A stretch of 16,555 nucleotides of DNA from JBCDAP01 sp038747915 (GCA_038747915.1 JBCDJJ010000080.1:1-16555); one strand, 5' to 3'; positions 1 through 8,149 are shown, counted from the first letter of the stretch. Notes: generated by a model not told the origin, from the sequence alone. Numbers and translations: made by a program.

Positions 1-1910
1 GCGATCGCCATGCGCGCGGGGCCCGCCCCGGCGGTGTGGCGCGGGGGCGCGGCGCCCGCGATTAAACCCGGGGACCCGTCTGGGGTGGGGGGGGGGGGCG
101 CGCTGGTCCGCGGGCTGGCGCCCGCGGCTCGTTTGTCTTCGTGCTCCGGGTCTTCGTGCTTCGGAAGATCTCGGGCGGGGAGGTACGAGTTGGCGCTCTC
201 ACCCCATCCGCCGGAATCGGCTTGGACCGACCTGAGCCACGCTGCGGCCCGGCGGAGCGTGTTCGAGTGCGGCTCGACGCCCGCGTGGGTCAGCCCCCCC
301 ACCGCTTGCCAGGTGCCGTAGAGGTAGTTCACGCCCCACCGGCCGTACCACGCCCCGAAGCCTTCCTGCTGATCGAGCAGGTAGCCCACCGCGGCGCGCA
401 CGCTCGGGTGATCTCGCGGCACACCGCAGGTCACGAGCGCCTCGAGCGTGCGGCCCGTGATGTCGGCGCAGCTCGGGTCCTGCATCGCGTTGTGGTCCGC
501 GAAGGGGATCGCCTCCATCCACGGGCGATCCTGGGTGCGGTCGAACGCCGCCCACCCACCGTCGTCGTTCTGCATCCGCAGGATCCACTCGACCGCCCGG
601 CGTGCTGCATCGCGGTTGGCGGTCTCGTCCGGCCGGTCGCCCGCGCGCCAGAGGGCCTTGGCGACCATCGCGGTGTCGTCGACATCGGGCGACCACTCGT
701 TGCGGTACTCGAACGCCCAGGCGGCGCAGTTGCCACCCGGGCCGAGCGTGACATCGCGGTCGCGCGGGCGCATGTTGTCGAGCCAGTCGCCCACCACACG
801 GACCTCGCGGGCGCGGAGCCAGTCGCACGTGCGGGCCACGGGCTCGTCGTTCGCTGCGGTCCGCCCGGTCTCGGTCACGGCGTACAGCGCGATGCCGGTG
901 TCCCACACCGCGCTGAAGCACGGCTGAATGCGGGCGTGATCGTCTGTCTGGACCACCCACCGGGCGATCTCGCGCTCGCACTGCGCGCGTGTGGCGTTGG
1001 TGCGATCGAGCCCGAGGGCTTGGTAGGCGATCTGGATGTAGACGAGCGGCGGGAAGATGGCGCCCAGACCGTCGCACACGGAGGCATCCGCACGCTCGTC
1101 GATCCACCGCACGCACGCACGCAGGGCCATGTCGCGGCCGGGTGTGACGCCGGCCCGGTGGTACAGCTTGAGCAACCGATCGATCTCGAGGAACCCCCAC
1201 GCCCACGAGCCCGGCTCGGGGTCCGCGCGACGCTGATACAGCACGTCCTTCGCCGCGTGGTCGCGGAAGAGCTCACCGATCCCGCGCACGCTGGGCAGAC
1301 GACGGACCGGTCGCAGCGCCGAGCAGATCGCGAGCGGCACGATGAGCGTGCGCGTCCAGCTCGCGCACTTGTTGAGGTGGAACGGGAACCACTTGGGCAC
1401 CAGCACCATCTCCGGCGGGATGGTCGGGCACGCGTCCCAGCTCACCTGACCGAGGCACGCGAGGTAAAACGTGCTGAACGTGTTGCACTGCTCCGCCCCA
1501 CCGAGGCCGAGCACCGCCTCACGCGCGGCCCGCATGTGCGGCTCGTCGCGATCATTGCCGAACAGCTTGAGCGCGAAGTAGCCCTTGACGGTCGCTGATA
1601 GATCCGGCGGCGAGCCGGGATACTGACCCCACGTGCCGTCGGAGCGCTGGAGCGCACGGAGGTGGGCGCACAGCTTGTGGTGCAGCGCAGGGTCCTCGTC
1701 GTCCTGGCCAAGGGCGACCCGCATCAGCAGGAACTCGCTCGAGAGGATCGAGTCGCCCTCGAGCTCGGCGCACAAGTGCCCGTCCGGCTCCTGCTTGGCG
1801 AACAGCGCGGTGGCCGCCCGATCGACGGCCACACGCACACGGTCGGCGAGCGACGGGTCGACGATCTCAACAGCGGTGCGCACAGCGTCGGCTTGGAGCA
1901 GTTGACTCAT
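1..1910 (-). CDS. shc: Squalene-hopene cyclase, C-terminus disrupted or missing
   Basis: This is a class II triterpene cyclase that would fold squalene into hopene for membrane hopanoids as a monotopic membrane enzyme. The ATG at 1910 has an AGGA ribosome site at 1916-1919. The N-terminal 'PDGHLCAELEGDS' block is typical of the family. The catalytic DxDD motif is D409-V-D-D412 (codons 675-686), with the middle Asp the expected general acid. Further family blocks are 'GGWAAFD', 'DPSCADITGRTLEAL' and 'WYGRWGVNYLYGTW'. Homology runs through 'GGWGESANSY' (last codon 183-185, about residue 576) and then stops. The family normally continues with a '..STxSQTAWAL' block and ends at about 630-720 residues, and that block is not readable in any of the three minus frames below 183. 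The frame stays open to the window edge as a Pro/Arg/Gly-rich tail. It may be a pseudogene, a junction or an assembly end. The family call is near certain; intactness is doubtful. Confidence 0.9.
   Translation of the reverse strand, partial: MSQLLQADAVRTAVEIVDPSLADRVRVAVDRAATALFAKQEPDGHLCAELEGDSILSSEFLLMRVALGQDDEDPALHHKLCAHLRALQRSDGTWGQYPGSPPDLSATVKGYFALKLFGNDRDEPHMRAAREAVLGLGGAEQCNTFSTFYLACLGQVSWDACPTIPPEMVLVPKWFPFHLNKCASWTRTLIVPLAICSALRPVRRLPSVRGIGELFRDHAAKDVLYQRRADPEPGSWAWGFLEIDRLLKLYHRAGVTPGRDMALRACVRWIDERADASVCDGLGAIFPPLVYIQIAYQALGLDRTNATRAQCEREIARWVVQTDDHARIQPCFSAVWDTGIALYAVTETGRTAANDEPVARTCDWLRAREVRVVGDWLDNMRPRDRDVTLGPGGNCAAWAFEYRNEWSPDVDDTAMVAKALWRAGDRPDETANRDAARRAVEWILRMQNDDGGWAAFDRTQDRPWMEAIPFADHNAMQDPSCADITGRTLEALVTCGVPRDHPSVRAAVGYLLDQQEGFGAWYGRWGVNYLYGTWQAVGGLTHAGVEPHSNTLRRAAAWLRSVQADSGGWGESANSYLPARDLPKHEDPEHEDKRAAGASPRTSAPPPPTPDGSPGLIAGAAPPRHTAGAGPARMAI
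108..127. repeat. Perfect 8-bp GC inverted repeat (stem-loop)
   Basis: CCGCGGGC at 108-115 pairs exactly with GCCCGCGG at 120-127 around a TGGC loop. A weak T-rich stretch (GTTTGTCTT, 131-139) follows on the plus strand, so a rho-independent terminator for plus-strand transcription is possible. No recognised plus-strand gene ends here, so the role is uncertain. Confidence 0.5.
135..164. repeat. Tandem 15-bp direct repeat (GTCTTCGTGCTYCGG x2)
   Basis: Two adjacent 15-base units at 135-149 and 150-164 differ at one position (GTCTTCGTGCTCCGG and GTCTTCGTGCTTCGG). On the minus strand each contains CACGAAGAC. I recall CACGAAGACACGAAG-type dispersed repeats in genomes of planctomycetes and other environmental bacteria, but that similarity is from memory and was not searched. 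The repeat lies about 20 bases from the point where the cyclase homology stops. Confidence 0.7.
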
Positions 1911-1945
1911 CGCGTTCCTGTCTGGGTGTCACCGGCGACGAGGGC

Positions 1946-1974
1946 GTTCTACACCGCATCGACCGGCGTCACAA
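1946..1974 (-). promoter_or_regulatory. Candidate sigma-70-type promoter for the cyclase gene
   Basis: On the minus strand, TTGTGA (1969-1974) is followed after 17 bases by TAGAAC (1946-1951). Each box matches 4 of 6 consensus positions and the spacing is ideal. It would start transcription near 1939, about 29 bases before the ATG at 1910. The assignment rests on spacing and partial box matches only. Confidence 0.3.
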
Positions 1975-2010
1975 CGCCGCGCGGAAGACGCTGCGGTATG
2001 GTCTCGTCTC

Positions 2011-3276
2011 ATGCCGACGCGTTCCACGCCATCGGCGGTTCGCTTGGCGGCGGGAGTGTCGGCGAACCTGGATGCCACCCTCGCCGCCGAATCCGTCGCC
2101 GAACAGGTCGGTGGGGCGCTCGGCGACCATCCCGACCTCGCGGTGCTCTTCGTGAGCGGCGAGCACGTGGGTGAACTCACTGCCATCATCGAGCACATCC
2201 GCGCTGCGGTGCGCCCAAGCCTGCTGATCGGCGCGTCGGCGTATGGCGTGGTGGGAGGTACCGAGGAGATCGAGGAGAAACCCGCAGTCTCCCTGCTCGC
2301 CGGTGAGCTGCCCGGTGTGACAGTGCGAACATTCCGTGATAGCGACCTGCCCCGTCTCGATGCCGAGGATGAGGATGCACCGGCCGCGGTCGCCAGGGCG
2401 CTCAAGCTCGACGATCCGCCCCGTGGCATGGTCCTGCTCGGCGACCCGTTCTCGTTCCCCGCGAGCCCGGCGTTGTCGGTGCTGTCGACGGTGGGCAACG
2501 CCTTCGAAGACAGCCCACGGGTGCCGATCATCGGCGGGATGGCCTCGTCGGCGCGGCAAGCGGGGCAGAACGTGCTGATCCTCGACGATCAGTTGCTCAA
2601 CGCGGGCGCGGTGGGCGTGTGCCTGAGCGGCGCGATCGAGGTGGGCGCGGTGGTCAGCCAGGGGTGCAGGCCGATCGGTTCCACGCTCGTGGTGACCGAC
2701 TGCGAGCGGAACATCGTCAAATCGCTCAGCGGGCGGCCGGCGACGACAGCGCTCCGCGAGACCATCGACAGCCTTGACCACACCGAACGAGCCCAGCTCG
2801 AGATGGGGCTGTTCGTCGGCATCGTGGTCGACGAGTACAAGGACCGGTTCGGACGCGGGGATTTTCTTGTGCGTGCCGTGCTCGGGATCGATCGGGAGCA
2901 GGGGCACCTCGCCTTCGGCGACCTTGTCCGCCGTGGCCAGACCGTGCAGTTCCACGTGCGCGATGCCCAGACCGCCTCGGAAGACCTGGGGCTGCTCCTC
3001 GACGGGCAGCGTGTCCGCCGGCCCGCAGCGGGCGCTCTGCTCGTGACGTGCAACGGGCGCGGCAGGCGGCTGTTCGGCCGGCCCCACCATGATGCACAAG
3101 CGGTTCAACGTGCCCTCGGCGAGGCGCTGCCGGGCCCGGAAGACCCCGCTGCGACCCCGGAGGTCCCCACGGTCCCGGTGGCTGGATTCTTCGCTCAAGG
3201 CGAGTTCGGCCCGATCGGCGGGCAGTCGCACGTGCACGGGCACACCGCCTCGCTCGCGGTGTTCCGGTCGGTCTAG
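2011..3276 (+). CDS. FIST-domain sensory protein
   Basis: This 421-residue soluble protein has the FIST_N plus FIST_C organisation, a predicted small-ligand-binding sensory module proposed in the literature to bind amino acids or similar metabolites. The N-terminal half (about residues 40-240) has 'LAVLFVSGEH', 'LLIGASAYGVVGG' and 'VPIIGGMASSARQ'. The C-terminal half has 'GHLAFGDLVRRGQTVQFHVRD' spaced as in the family, ending in 'GFFAQGEFGPIGGQSHVHGH', a classic FIST_C finish. Length is normal for stand-alone members. No kinase, receiver, GGDEF or methyl-accepting domain is attached and no signal peptide or membrane segment is seen, so its output is unknown. The ATG at 2011 has no convincing ribosome site; TATGGT at 1997-2002 lies 8 bases upstream and could serve a leaderless transcript. 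It is divergent from the cyclase across a 100-base gap. Confidence 0.9.
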   Translation: MPTRSTPSAVRLAAGVSANLDATLAAESVAEQVGGALGDHPDLAVLFVSGEHVGELTAIIEHIRAAVRPSLLIGASAYGVVGGTEEIEEKPAVSLLAGELPGVTVRTFRDSDLPRLDAEDEDAPAAVARALKLDDPPRGMVLLGDPFSFPASPALSVLSTVGNAFEDSPRVPIIGGMASSARQAGQNVLILDDQLLNAGAVGVCLSGAIEVGAVVSQGCRPIGSTLVVTDCERNIVKSLSGRPATTALRETIDSLDHTERAQLEMGLFVGIVVDEYKDRFGRGDFLVRAVLGIDREQGHLAFGDLVRRGQTVQFHVRDAQTASEDLGLLLDGQRVRRPAAGALLVTCNGRGRRLFGRPHHDAQAVQRALGEALPGPEDPAATPEVPTVPVAGFFAQGEFGPIGGQSHVHGHTASLAVFRSV

Positions 3277-3334
3277 AGCCCGCGGCGCGCCATCGCTCAC
3301 GCGGGGCACCCCGGTTGCACGATGCACCACTGTG

Positions 3335-6049
3335 ATGGCGAGCCCCGAGCAGGCATGGATGGCGGTGGTGGCAGGCGCGGTCCTTGCCGCGCACACCGTG
3401 CCGACGATCGCGCAGGGCTCGCGTCCCTCGACGGCGGAGCGGCTCGTCCAGGCGTGGGACTTCGAGGACGAACTCGCAGAACTCAAGGTCATGCCAGACC
3501 ACTGGTTCCGCGAGTTCCGCGAACCAGACGATGGCGAACTCTCGCCGTTCCCGGCATTCAACCAATCCGAGTTTTCGCGTTCTGCAGCCCACTCGGGCGA
3601 GCTCTCTCTCATGCTGCCCACGCAGGGCGGGTCGACGCGGGTGCGACTCGCCTCGGGTGTGGTCGCGGCCCTCCCCGGCGCTCGGTATCACACGACCGCG
3701 ATGCTGATGACACAGGATGTGGACCGGGCGCGCGCCCGGATCGGCATCCGCTTCCTCGACCGCGAGTTCGGTCTGATCGAGGACTCGGCATCGGCCACAC
3801 GGCTCACCTCGACCGGGGGAGAGTGGCGACGCGTCTCGGTCGAGACCGATGCGCCACAGGACGCGGCGTGGATCCAGCTCAGCGCCGAGCTGCTGCAGCC
3901 GGATCAGTTCGACTACGCGAGGCGACTCCCACAAGAAACCGCCACGCCCGATGTGCGCGGCGCGGCGTTCATCGATGATCTCCGGCTCTATCAGGTGCCC
4001 CAGATCCGCCTCGCCACGCAGTCGCCCGGCAATATGGTCGTTGCTCCGGACCAGCCGGAGTTCCAAATGCGGATGCGCGACCTGACCGGCGAGGGACTCA
4101 CCACCGAACTCCGCGTGTTCGACATCGCAGGCCAGGAGGTCGATCGTGCGTCGGATGTCGTCACGAGCGATGGCCGCCTGTCCACCTACGAGCCGGCGCT
4201 CCCTGGCTACGGGTGGTACCGGGCGTCGCTCCGCGTCGGGAATTCGCAGGGTGTCGTCGGGCAGCGATCGGTCGACTTCGTTTGGACACCCAAGCTCCCC
4301 CTCCGCGATCGGCGCCGCGCACAGATGTTCGGGCTGATGCTCGAACCGGTGCCCGTCGACGAACTCACGGACCTGCCTGGGCTGATCGCGCGCTCCGGCG
4401 CCGGCGCGGTCTCGATCCCGGCCTGGGCGAGCCGGGATCCTCCGCCCGAGCTGGCGCGCGAGGATCCCGAGGCCGCGGCCGAACTCCGTCGGGAGGGCGA
4501 CATCGAGCTCGCCCGCACGCTCGAGACGCTGCTCGCCGACGAGCGCGAGGTGTCTTTCGTCCTGGCGCGGCTGCCCCGCGAGCTCGCGCGCACCGCACGG
4601 CTCGATACGACCGCGGTGCGTGAACTCCTCGCCCGCGACCCGAGCGAGTGGTACGACGAGCTGAGCCAGCTACTCACGCGCTTCGGCGAGCGGGTGCTGC
4701 GCTGGCAGGTTGGCGAGAGCCTGGGCGCGGGGTACTTCTCGGGCCCCGAGCTGAACGAAGAGGCGGAGCGCATCGCCGACTCGTTCTACAAGCTGGTCCC
4801 GCGGCCGATCATCGCGGTGCCCTGGAACATCCACCAGTCGATCCTGCCGCAGTGGCGCTCCCCTCGATCGATCGTGGTCCGTGTGCCCGAGTCGGTACAC
4901 GCGAACGCACTGGGCGAGTACGTCGAGCAGTGGCCCGACGAGAGCGAGATCCGCTTTGTGATCGACGAACTCGACGCCGAGTACTACGGCGTGCGCGCGG
5001 GCATCGTGGATCTTGTGCTGAAAGCGGTCGCTGCGTGGGAGGCCGAGGTCGAAGAGATCGCGATCGATCAGCCGTGGCTGCGGCAGCCCGGCGCCGATGG
5101 CGAACTGGTGCCGAAGCCCGCCGCGGGCGTCTGGCGGGTGTTCTCGCACATGCTGGCGGGCCGCACGCCGCTCGGAGAGCTCCGCATCGGTGAGGGGCTA
5201 CGGTGCGCGATCGCGGAAGGAGATGGCGATGCGATCTTGATCGCGTGGAACGAGCGGTCGCGCCCCGAGCACGCTCAGCTCACCGGCTTCCTCGGCGGTG
5301 GCCCGATCACCGTGCGCGATGTGTTCGGCAATGTCGAGGAGATCATCCCGAACGAGGTCGACGAGGTTGAGATCCCGCTCGCGGACATGCCGGTGTACAT
5401 CGAGGGGGTGGACGTTGAGTTGCTGAAGTTCCGCACAATGCTGATGCTCGACCCGCCGATGCTGCCGGCGCGGGCCGAGCGGCACCCCGTCGAGCTCACC
5501 GTGGCGAACCCCTGGCGGGGGGCACTGACCGGGGCGCTGCGGTTCGTCGAGCCAGAGGGGTGGGAGATCTACCCGGGGGTCGTCGACTTCACTATCCCGC
5601 CCGGAGAGACCACGACCATCCCGCTCTCGATCATCCTGGGGCTCGCGACCGAGGCGGGCCCGCTCGATATCGAGGTGGAGGCGCGTCTCAGCGCCGACCG
5701 CCCGTACCCGCCCATCAAGCTGCCCATTCACACCAAGGTAGGCCTCGAGGAAATCGAGCTGAGCACGAGCGACCGGCTGGTCGCGGGCGAGGACGGTGAG
5801 TTGAACGATGTGGTCGTCACGCTGCTCATCACGAATGTGTCGACGGAGCAGATCCCGATCGAGAGCTTCGCGATCGCGCCAGGCTACGCCGCCCAACAGA
5901 CCGCCATCGTGCTTGCGCCCAATCAATCGATCGCCCACCAGTACGTGCTCGAGGACGCTGCCGACCGGCTGAGCGGCTCGATCATCCGCGCAGGCGTGCG
6001 CGAGCGCAACGGCAACGGGCGCCTCAACCACACGATTGAAATCCCATGA
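3335..6049 (+). CDS. Putative exported multidomain glycoside hydrolase-like protein
   Basis: I do not recognise a named family for this 904-residue protein. Residues 7-28 are hydrophobic and end in 'TIAQG', like a signal peptide, although the n-region lacks a basic residue. GTG at 3332 is an alternative start and no other start codon lies between the upstream stop and it. Residues 35-220 resemble a carbohydrate-binding jelly-roll ('AWDFEDE', 'GGEWRRVSVETDAP', 'AAFIDDLRLYQ'). Residues 225-320 look like an Ig-like sandwich. Residues 330-600 have alternating strand/helix character with 'RWQVGES' (W457 to S462), reminiscent of the W-x-x-G-N-E acid/base strand of clan A glycosidases with Asn replaced by Gly. 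Residues 610-700 include 'VRDVFGNV' and 'MPVYIEG', as in beta domains following glycosidase barrels. Residues 715-800 and 805-904 look like NEW3/Ig-type sandwiches. The start is 58 bases after the FIST stop. A carbohydrate-related envelope or extracellular role is inferred. Confidence 0.75.
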   Translation: MASPEQAWMAVVAGAVLAAHTVPTIAQGSRPSTAERLVQAWDFEDELAELKVMPDHWFREFREPDDGELSPFPAFNQSEFSRSAAHSGELSLMLPTQGGSTRVRLASGVVAALPGARYHTTAMLMTQDVDRARARIGIRFLDREFGLIEDSASATRLTSTGGEWRRVSVETDAPQDAAWIQLSAELLQPDQFDYARRLPQETATPDVRGAAFIDDLRLYQVPQIRLATQSPGNMVVAPDQPEFQMRMRDLTGEGLTTELRVFDIAGQEVDRASDVVTSDGRLSTYEPALPGYGWYRASLRVGNSQGVVGQRSVDFVWTPKLPLRDRRRAQMFGLMLEPVPVDELTDLPGLIARSGAGAVSIPAWASRDPPPELAREDPEAAAELRREGDIELARTLETLLADEREVSFVLARLPRELARTARLDTTAVRELLARDPSEWYDELSQLLTRFGERVLRWQVGESLGAGYFSGPELNEEAERIADSFYKLVPRPIIAVPWNIHQSILPQWRSPRSIVVRVPESVHANALGEYVEQWPDESEIRFVIDELDAEYYGVRAGIVDLVLKAVAAWEAEVEEIAIDQPWLRQPGADGELVPKPAAGVWRVFSHMLAGRTPLGELRIGEGLRCAIAEGDGDAILIAWNERSRPEHAQLTGFLGGGPITVRDVFGNVEEIIPNEVDEVEIPLADMPVYIEGVDVELLKFRTMLMLDPPMLPARAERHPVELTVANPWRGALTGALRFVEPEGWEIYPGVVDFTIPPGETTTIPLSIILGLATEAGPLDIEVEARLSADRPYPPIKLPIHTKVGLEEIELSTSDRLVAGEDGELNDVVVTLLITNVSTEQIPIESFAIAPGYAAQQTAIVLAPNQSIAHQYVLEDAADRLSGSIIRAGVRERNGNGRLNHTIEIP

Positions 6050-6056
6050 ACCTGGA

Positions 6057-6737
6057 TCAGCGGTCGGCGGTCACCGATGGGACGCGCCCCGGCTGACTCA
6101 GCACGCCCTCGCGCATCAGAGCCGCCCGCACCTGCGAGGGCGGATCACCCGCGGGATCGATCAGAAACGCGCGCCACCCGAACTCCTGCGCAGCATCGAC
6201 ATTGTCGCGCAGGTCATCGAAGAAGTAGACCCGGGAGGGCGACCCGAGTGCACGGTGAGCCGCGTCGTAGATAGTGCGATCCGGCTTGAACTCGCCGAGT
6301 TCGTGCGAGGCGAGACGGTGCTGGATGGCGCACAGCGCCGGGCTATGGAACACGCCGTCTTCACAGAGCATCATCCGCCAGTGGGTGAGGTTCGTGTTGC
6401 TGAGACAGGCGGTGGTCAGGTCGGCGCGCGCGTTGAGCTCGTGAACGAGATCCTCGGCGCCCAGATAGTCCTCGATGAGCCACGCGCGATGCACACGCTC
6501 CACCTCGGCGGGTGTGTATACGTTGGCTCGCTCGGCAGCGATGCGTTCGAAGTACTCGGGCTCGGCCATCCGGCCACGCTGGTGCGCACGGATGAGTTCG
6601 GCGTGATCGACCCGATCGATCTCGGGCGTCTCCCGCAGATCAACCCCCGCGCGCACCGCTGCCTCCGCAAACCCGCGGCAGATGCGCACTACGACGCCAC
6701 CGAGATCGAAACACACCACGGTCTGCTCGGCAGTCAT
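6057..6737 (-). CDS. HAD-superfamily phosphatase, YihX-like
   Basis: This 226-residue cytosolic HAD hydrolase has motif I 'FDLGGVV' with nucleophile D11; the usual second Asp is Gly, as in the YihX-type subgroup where E. coli has 'FDLGN'. Motif II is 'LSNTN' (S113), motif III is K151 in 'FKPD', and motif IV is D174-D175 in 'YFFDD'. The helical cap (about residues 18-100) and the 'LSNTNLTHW' and 'PDRTIYDAA' stretches resemble E. coli YihX, an alpha-D-glucose-1-phosphate phosphatase. Substrate cannot be fixed from sequence; 2-haloacid or other sugar-phosphate activity remains possible. The start is the ATG at 6737, which overlaps the TruD stop by 4 bases (ATGA); a longer in-frame extension to 6887 would run inside truD. 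It is last in the minus operon and ends 7 bases from the convergent exported-protein gene. Confidence 0.85.
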   Translation of the reverse strand: MTAEQTVVCFDLGGVVVRICRGFAEAAVRAGVDLRETPEIDRVDHAELIRAHQRGRMAEPEYFERIAAERANVYTPAEVERVHRAWLIEDYLGAEDLVHELNARADLTTACLSNTNLTHWRMMLCEDGVFHSPALCAIQHRLASHELGEFKPDRTIYDAAHRALGSPSRVYFFDDLRDNVDAAQEFGWRAFLIDPAGDPPSQVRAALMREGVLSQPGRVPSVTADR

Positions 6738-8149
6738 CCCGTCTCCTCGTCGTGCTCGTGGCGGGTGTCCGGCTCGTACTTGCCTGCACCCCGGAACAGC
6801 GTGCCGGGCTGCTCGCGCGGACCGCCCTTGATGATCTCGCGCATGACGACGGTGGCAAAGGAGCCCGCGGGCAGTTCGAAAGCGCACCGCACATAGTGCC
6901 CGACCTCGTCTACACCCGCGTCGATCTCCGCATCGACGACCTGCACACGGAGCGAGCGTCGGGTGCCGCCGAGCTTGCTGCCGATGCGCCGCTGATGAGC
7001 CGCGAGCGCCTCTACCGAGACACCGCTCTCGCCGAGCACTTCTTCCTCGAGCATGCCCGGTTCACCGGTCGCACGCGTCATCTCGGCGCCCCACATCGGC
7101 CCGCTCGGGCTGATCCCGAACGCCCGGAGGCGACCATCGAGCTCGGCCCGGGCTGCACCAGTACCGAGTTCGGCCTCACCCACGGAGAAGACCGCACCAT
7201 TGGCGTGCTTGTACGCGAGATCGCCCTCGAGCAAACGGTCGTGCGTGGCGTCGTGAACCCGCGCGGCGCACACCCGGTTGAAGAGGTGCGACTGGAAAGC
7301 CGAGAGGAAGAACCGTCGCTGAAGCCGACCGATCGCGCGCACCGCGTGCTCGGGCGAGTCGCCGCGCACCAGAGCACGCAGGATTGATCGCTCCGCGGGC
7401 TGATGATCGGCGCAGGCACCCAGCGCCGCCCTGAGATCACCCGCGGCGTACGCCGAGGTGAGCTTGGGGTTGAACGTCTCGAATCGTGAGTCGGGCAGCA
7501 GGAGCAGGTCGATCGCGCGTGGGAAGTCGCCAACGATGTCGGCCCGCCCGACCTCGTGGTTGTTGAACCGCGCCCCGAATCGCTGCTCGCCGTAGTAGTT
7601 CGCCAGCCCGCGCCGGACGAGCGCACGGAGCGTGCGCTCCGCCTGGATCACCCGGTCCGACATCACACCCCGGATCTTCACCGAGAAGCGGTTACCGCGA
7701 AGATGCCCCACGCGGAGCTTGTTGACGTGCATATCGGCCCACAGCACGTTGACGTTGGGGTGCTCGAGCGCGCCGAACGAGTCGACGTTTCGCCCCGGTG
7801 TATGCACCGAAACCACCTGGCGGGTCACCGCGTACTTGTCCTTCATGCCGGCGTAGCCGACCGCATCGCGGTCGACACCGAAGTGGTCGGCCACGACGCG
7901 GAGCATGTCGCTGGTCGCCATCCCGCGTTTCTCGACCAGCAGGTAGCAGTGCTCGCCGGTGCCCACGGGGTCGTACTTAGGGATTTCCTCGACAAGAAAG
8001 TCCGCGTATCGGTGCTTGATGAAGCCGCCGATCCCCTCAAACTCGGGGGTGATGTACGGGAGATCTGCGGCAGGATCCCCGAGTGGTTCGAGCGCCGCAC
8101 GGCCATCTGGCGACGCGTGGCCAGCGGCCTGCTCAGCGGGGGGCATCAT
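6734..8149 (-). CDS. truD: tRNA pseudouridine(13) synthase TruD
   Basis: This enzyme isomerises uridine 13 of tRNA(Glu) to pseudouridine. The family signature is clear: 'VGYAGMKDKYAVTRQ' with catalytic Asp D104, then 'GLANYYGEQRFG' at residues 181-192, the hallmark of the TruD catalytic domain. The C-terminal half carries the TRUD insertion domain ('RRFFLSAFQSHLFNRV'). At 471 residues it is longer than E. coli TruD (about 350), with a loose 30-residue N-terminal lead. The ATG at 8149 overlaps the stop of the DUF151 gene (ATGA); the next codon is also ATG. Its own TGA overlaps the HAD start. The arrangement indicates translational coupling within the operon. Confidence 0.95.
   Translation of the reverse strand: MMPPAEQAAGHASPDGRAALEPLGDPAADLPYITPEFEGIGGFIKHRYADFLVEEIPKYDPVGTGEHCYLLVEKRGMATSDMLRVVADHFGVDRDAVGYAGMKDKYAVTRQVVSVHTPGRNVDSFGALEHPNVNVLWADMHVNKLRVGHLRGNRFSVKIRGVMSDRVIQAERTLRALVRRGLANYYGEQRFGARFNNHEVGRADIVGDFPRAIDLLLLPDSRFETFNPKLTSAYAAGDLRAALGACADHQPAERSILRALVRGDSPEHAVRAIGRLQRRFFLSAFQSHLFNRVCAARVHDATHDRLLEGDLAYKHANGAVFSVGEAELGTGAARAELDGRLRAFGISPSGPMWGAEMTRATGEPGMLEEEVLGESGVSVEALAAHQRRIGSKLGGTRRSLRVQVVDAEIDAGVDEVGHYVRCAFELPAGSFATVVMREIIKGGPREQPGTLFRGAGKYEPDTRHEHDEETG

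Larger units (their letters stand above)
1..182. other. Low-complexity junction region beyond the cyclase homology
   Basis: This stretch starts where the cyclase homology ends. It contains a tandem 15-bp repeat, a perfect 8-bp GC stem-loop, a run of 12 G at 87-98 and several short GC palindromes. Translation in any frame gives Pro/Arg/Gly/Ala-rich sequence with no recognisable domain. It looks like non-coding or rearranged DNA, or a low-quality contig end, rather than the natural 3' end of the cyclase gene. Confidence 0.55.

Noticed and set aside
1..8. GCGATCGC octamer like the cyanobacterial HIP1 repeat
   Set aside because: The same octamer recurs within coding regions here, as expected in GC-rich DNA; the gene content gives no cyanobacterial signal.
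141..1598. Long plus-strand open frame of 485 codons opposite the cyclase
   Set aside because: It is antisense to a clear cyclase with conserved motifs; high GC creates long empty frames and the translation has no domain.
3089..3334. Upstream extension of the exported-protein frame into the FIST gene
   Set aside because: The extension would overlap the conserved FIST_C end and hide the signal-like segment; GTG 3332 or ATG 3335 is the first sensible start after the FIST stop.
1969..3621. Long minus-strand open frame of 550 codons opposite the FIST gene
   Set aside because: It is antisense to well-conserved FIST motifs, with His/Arg/Ala-rich translation typical of a shadow frame.
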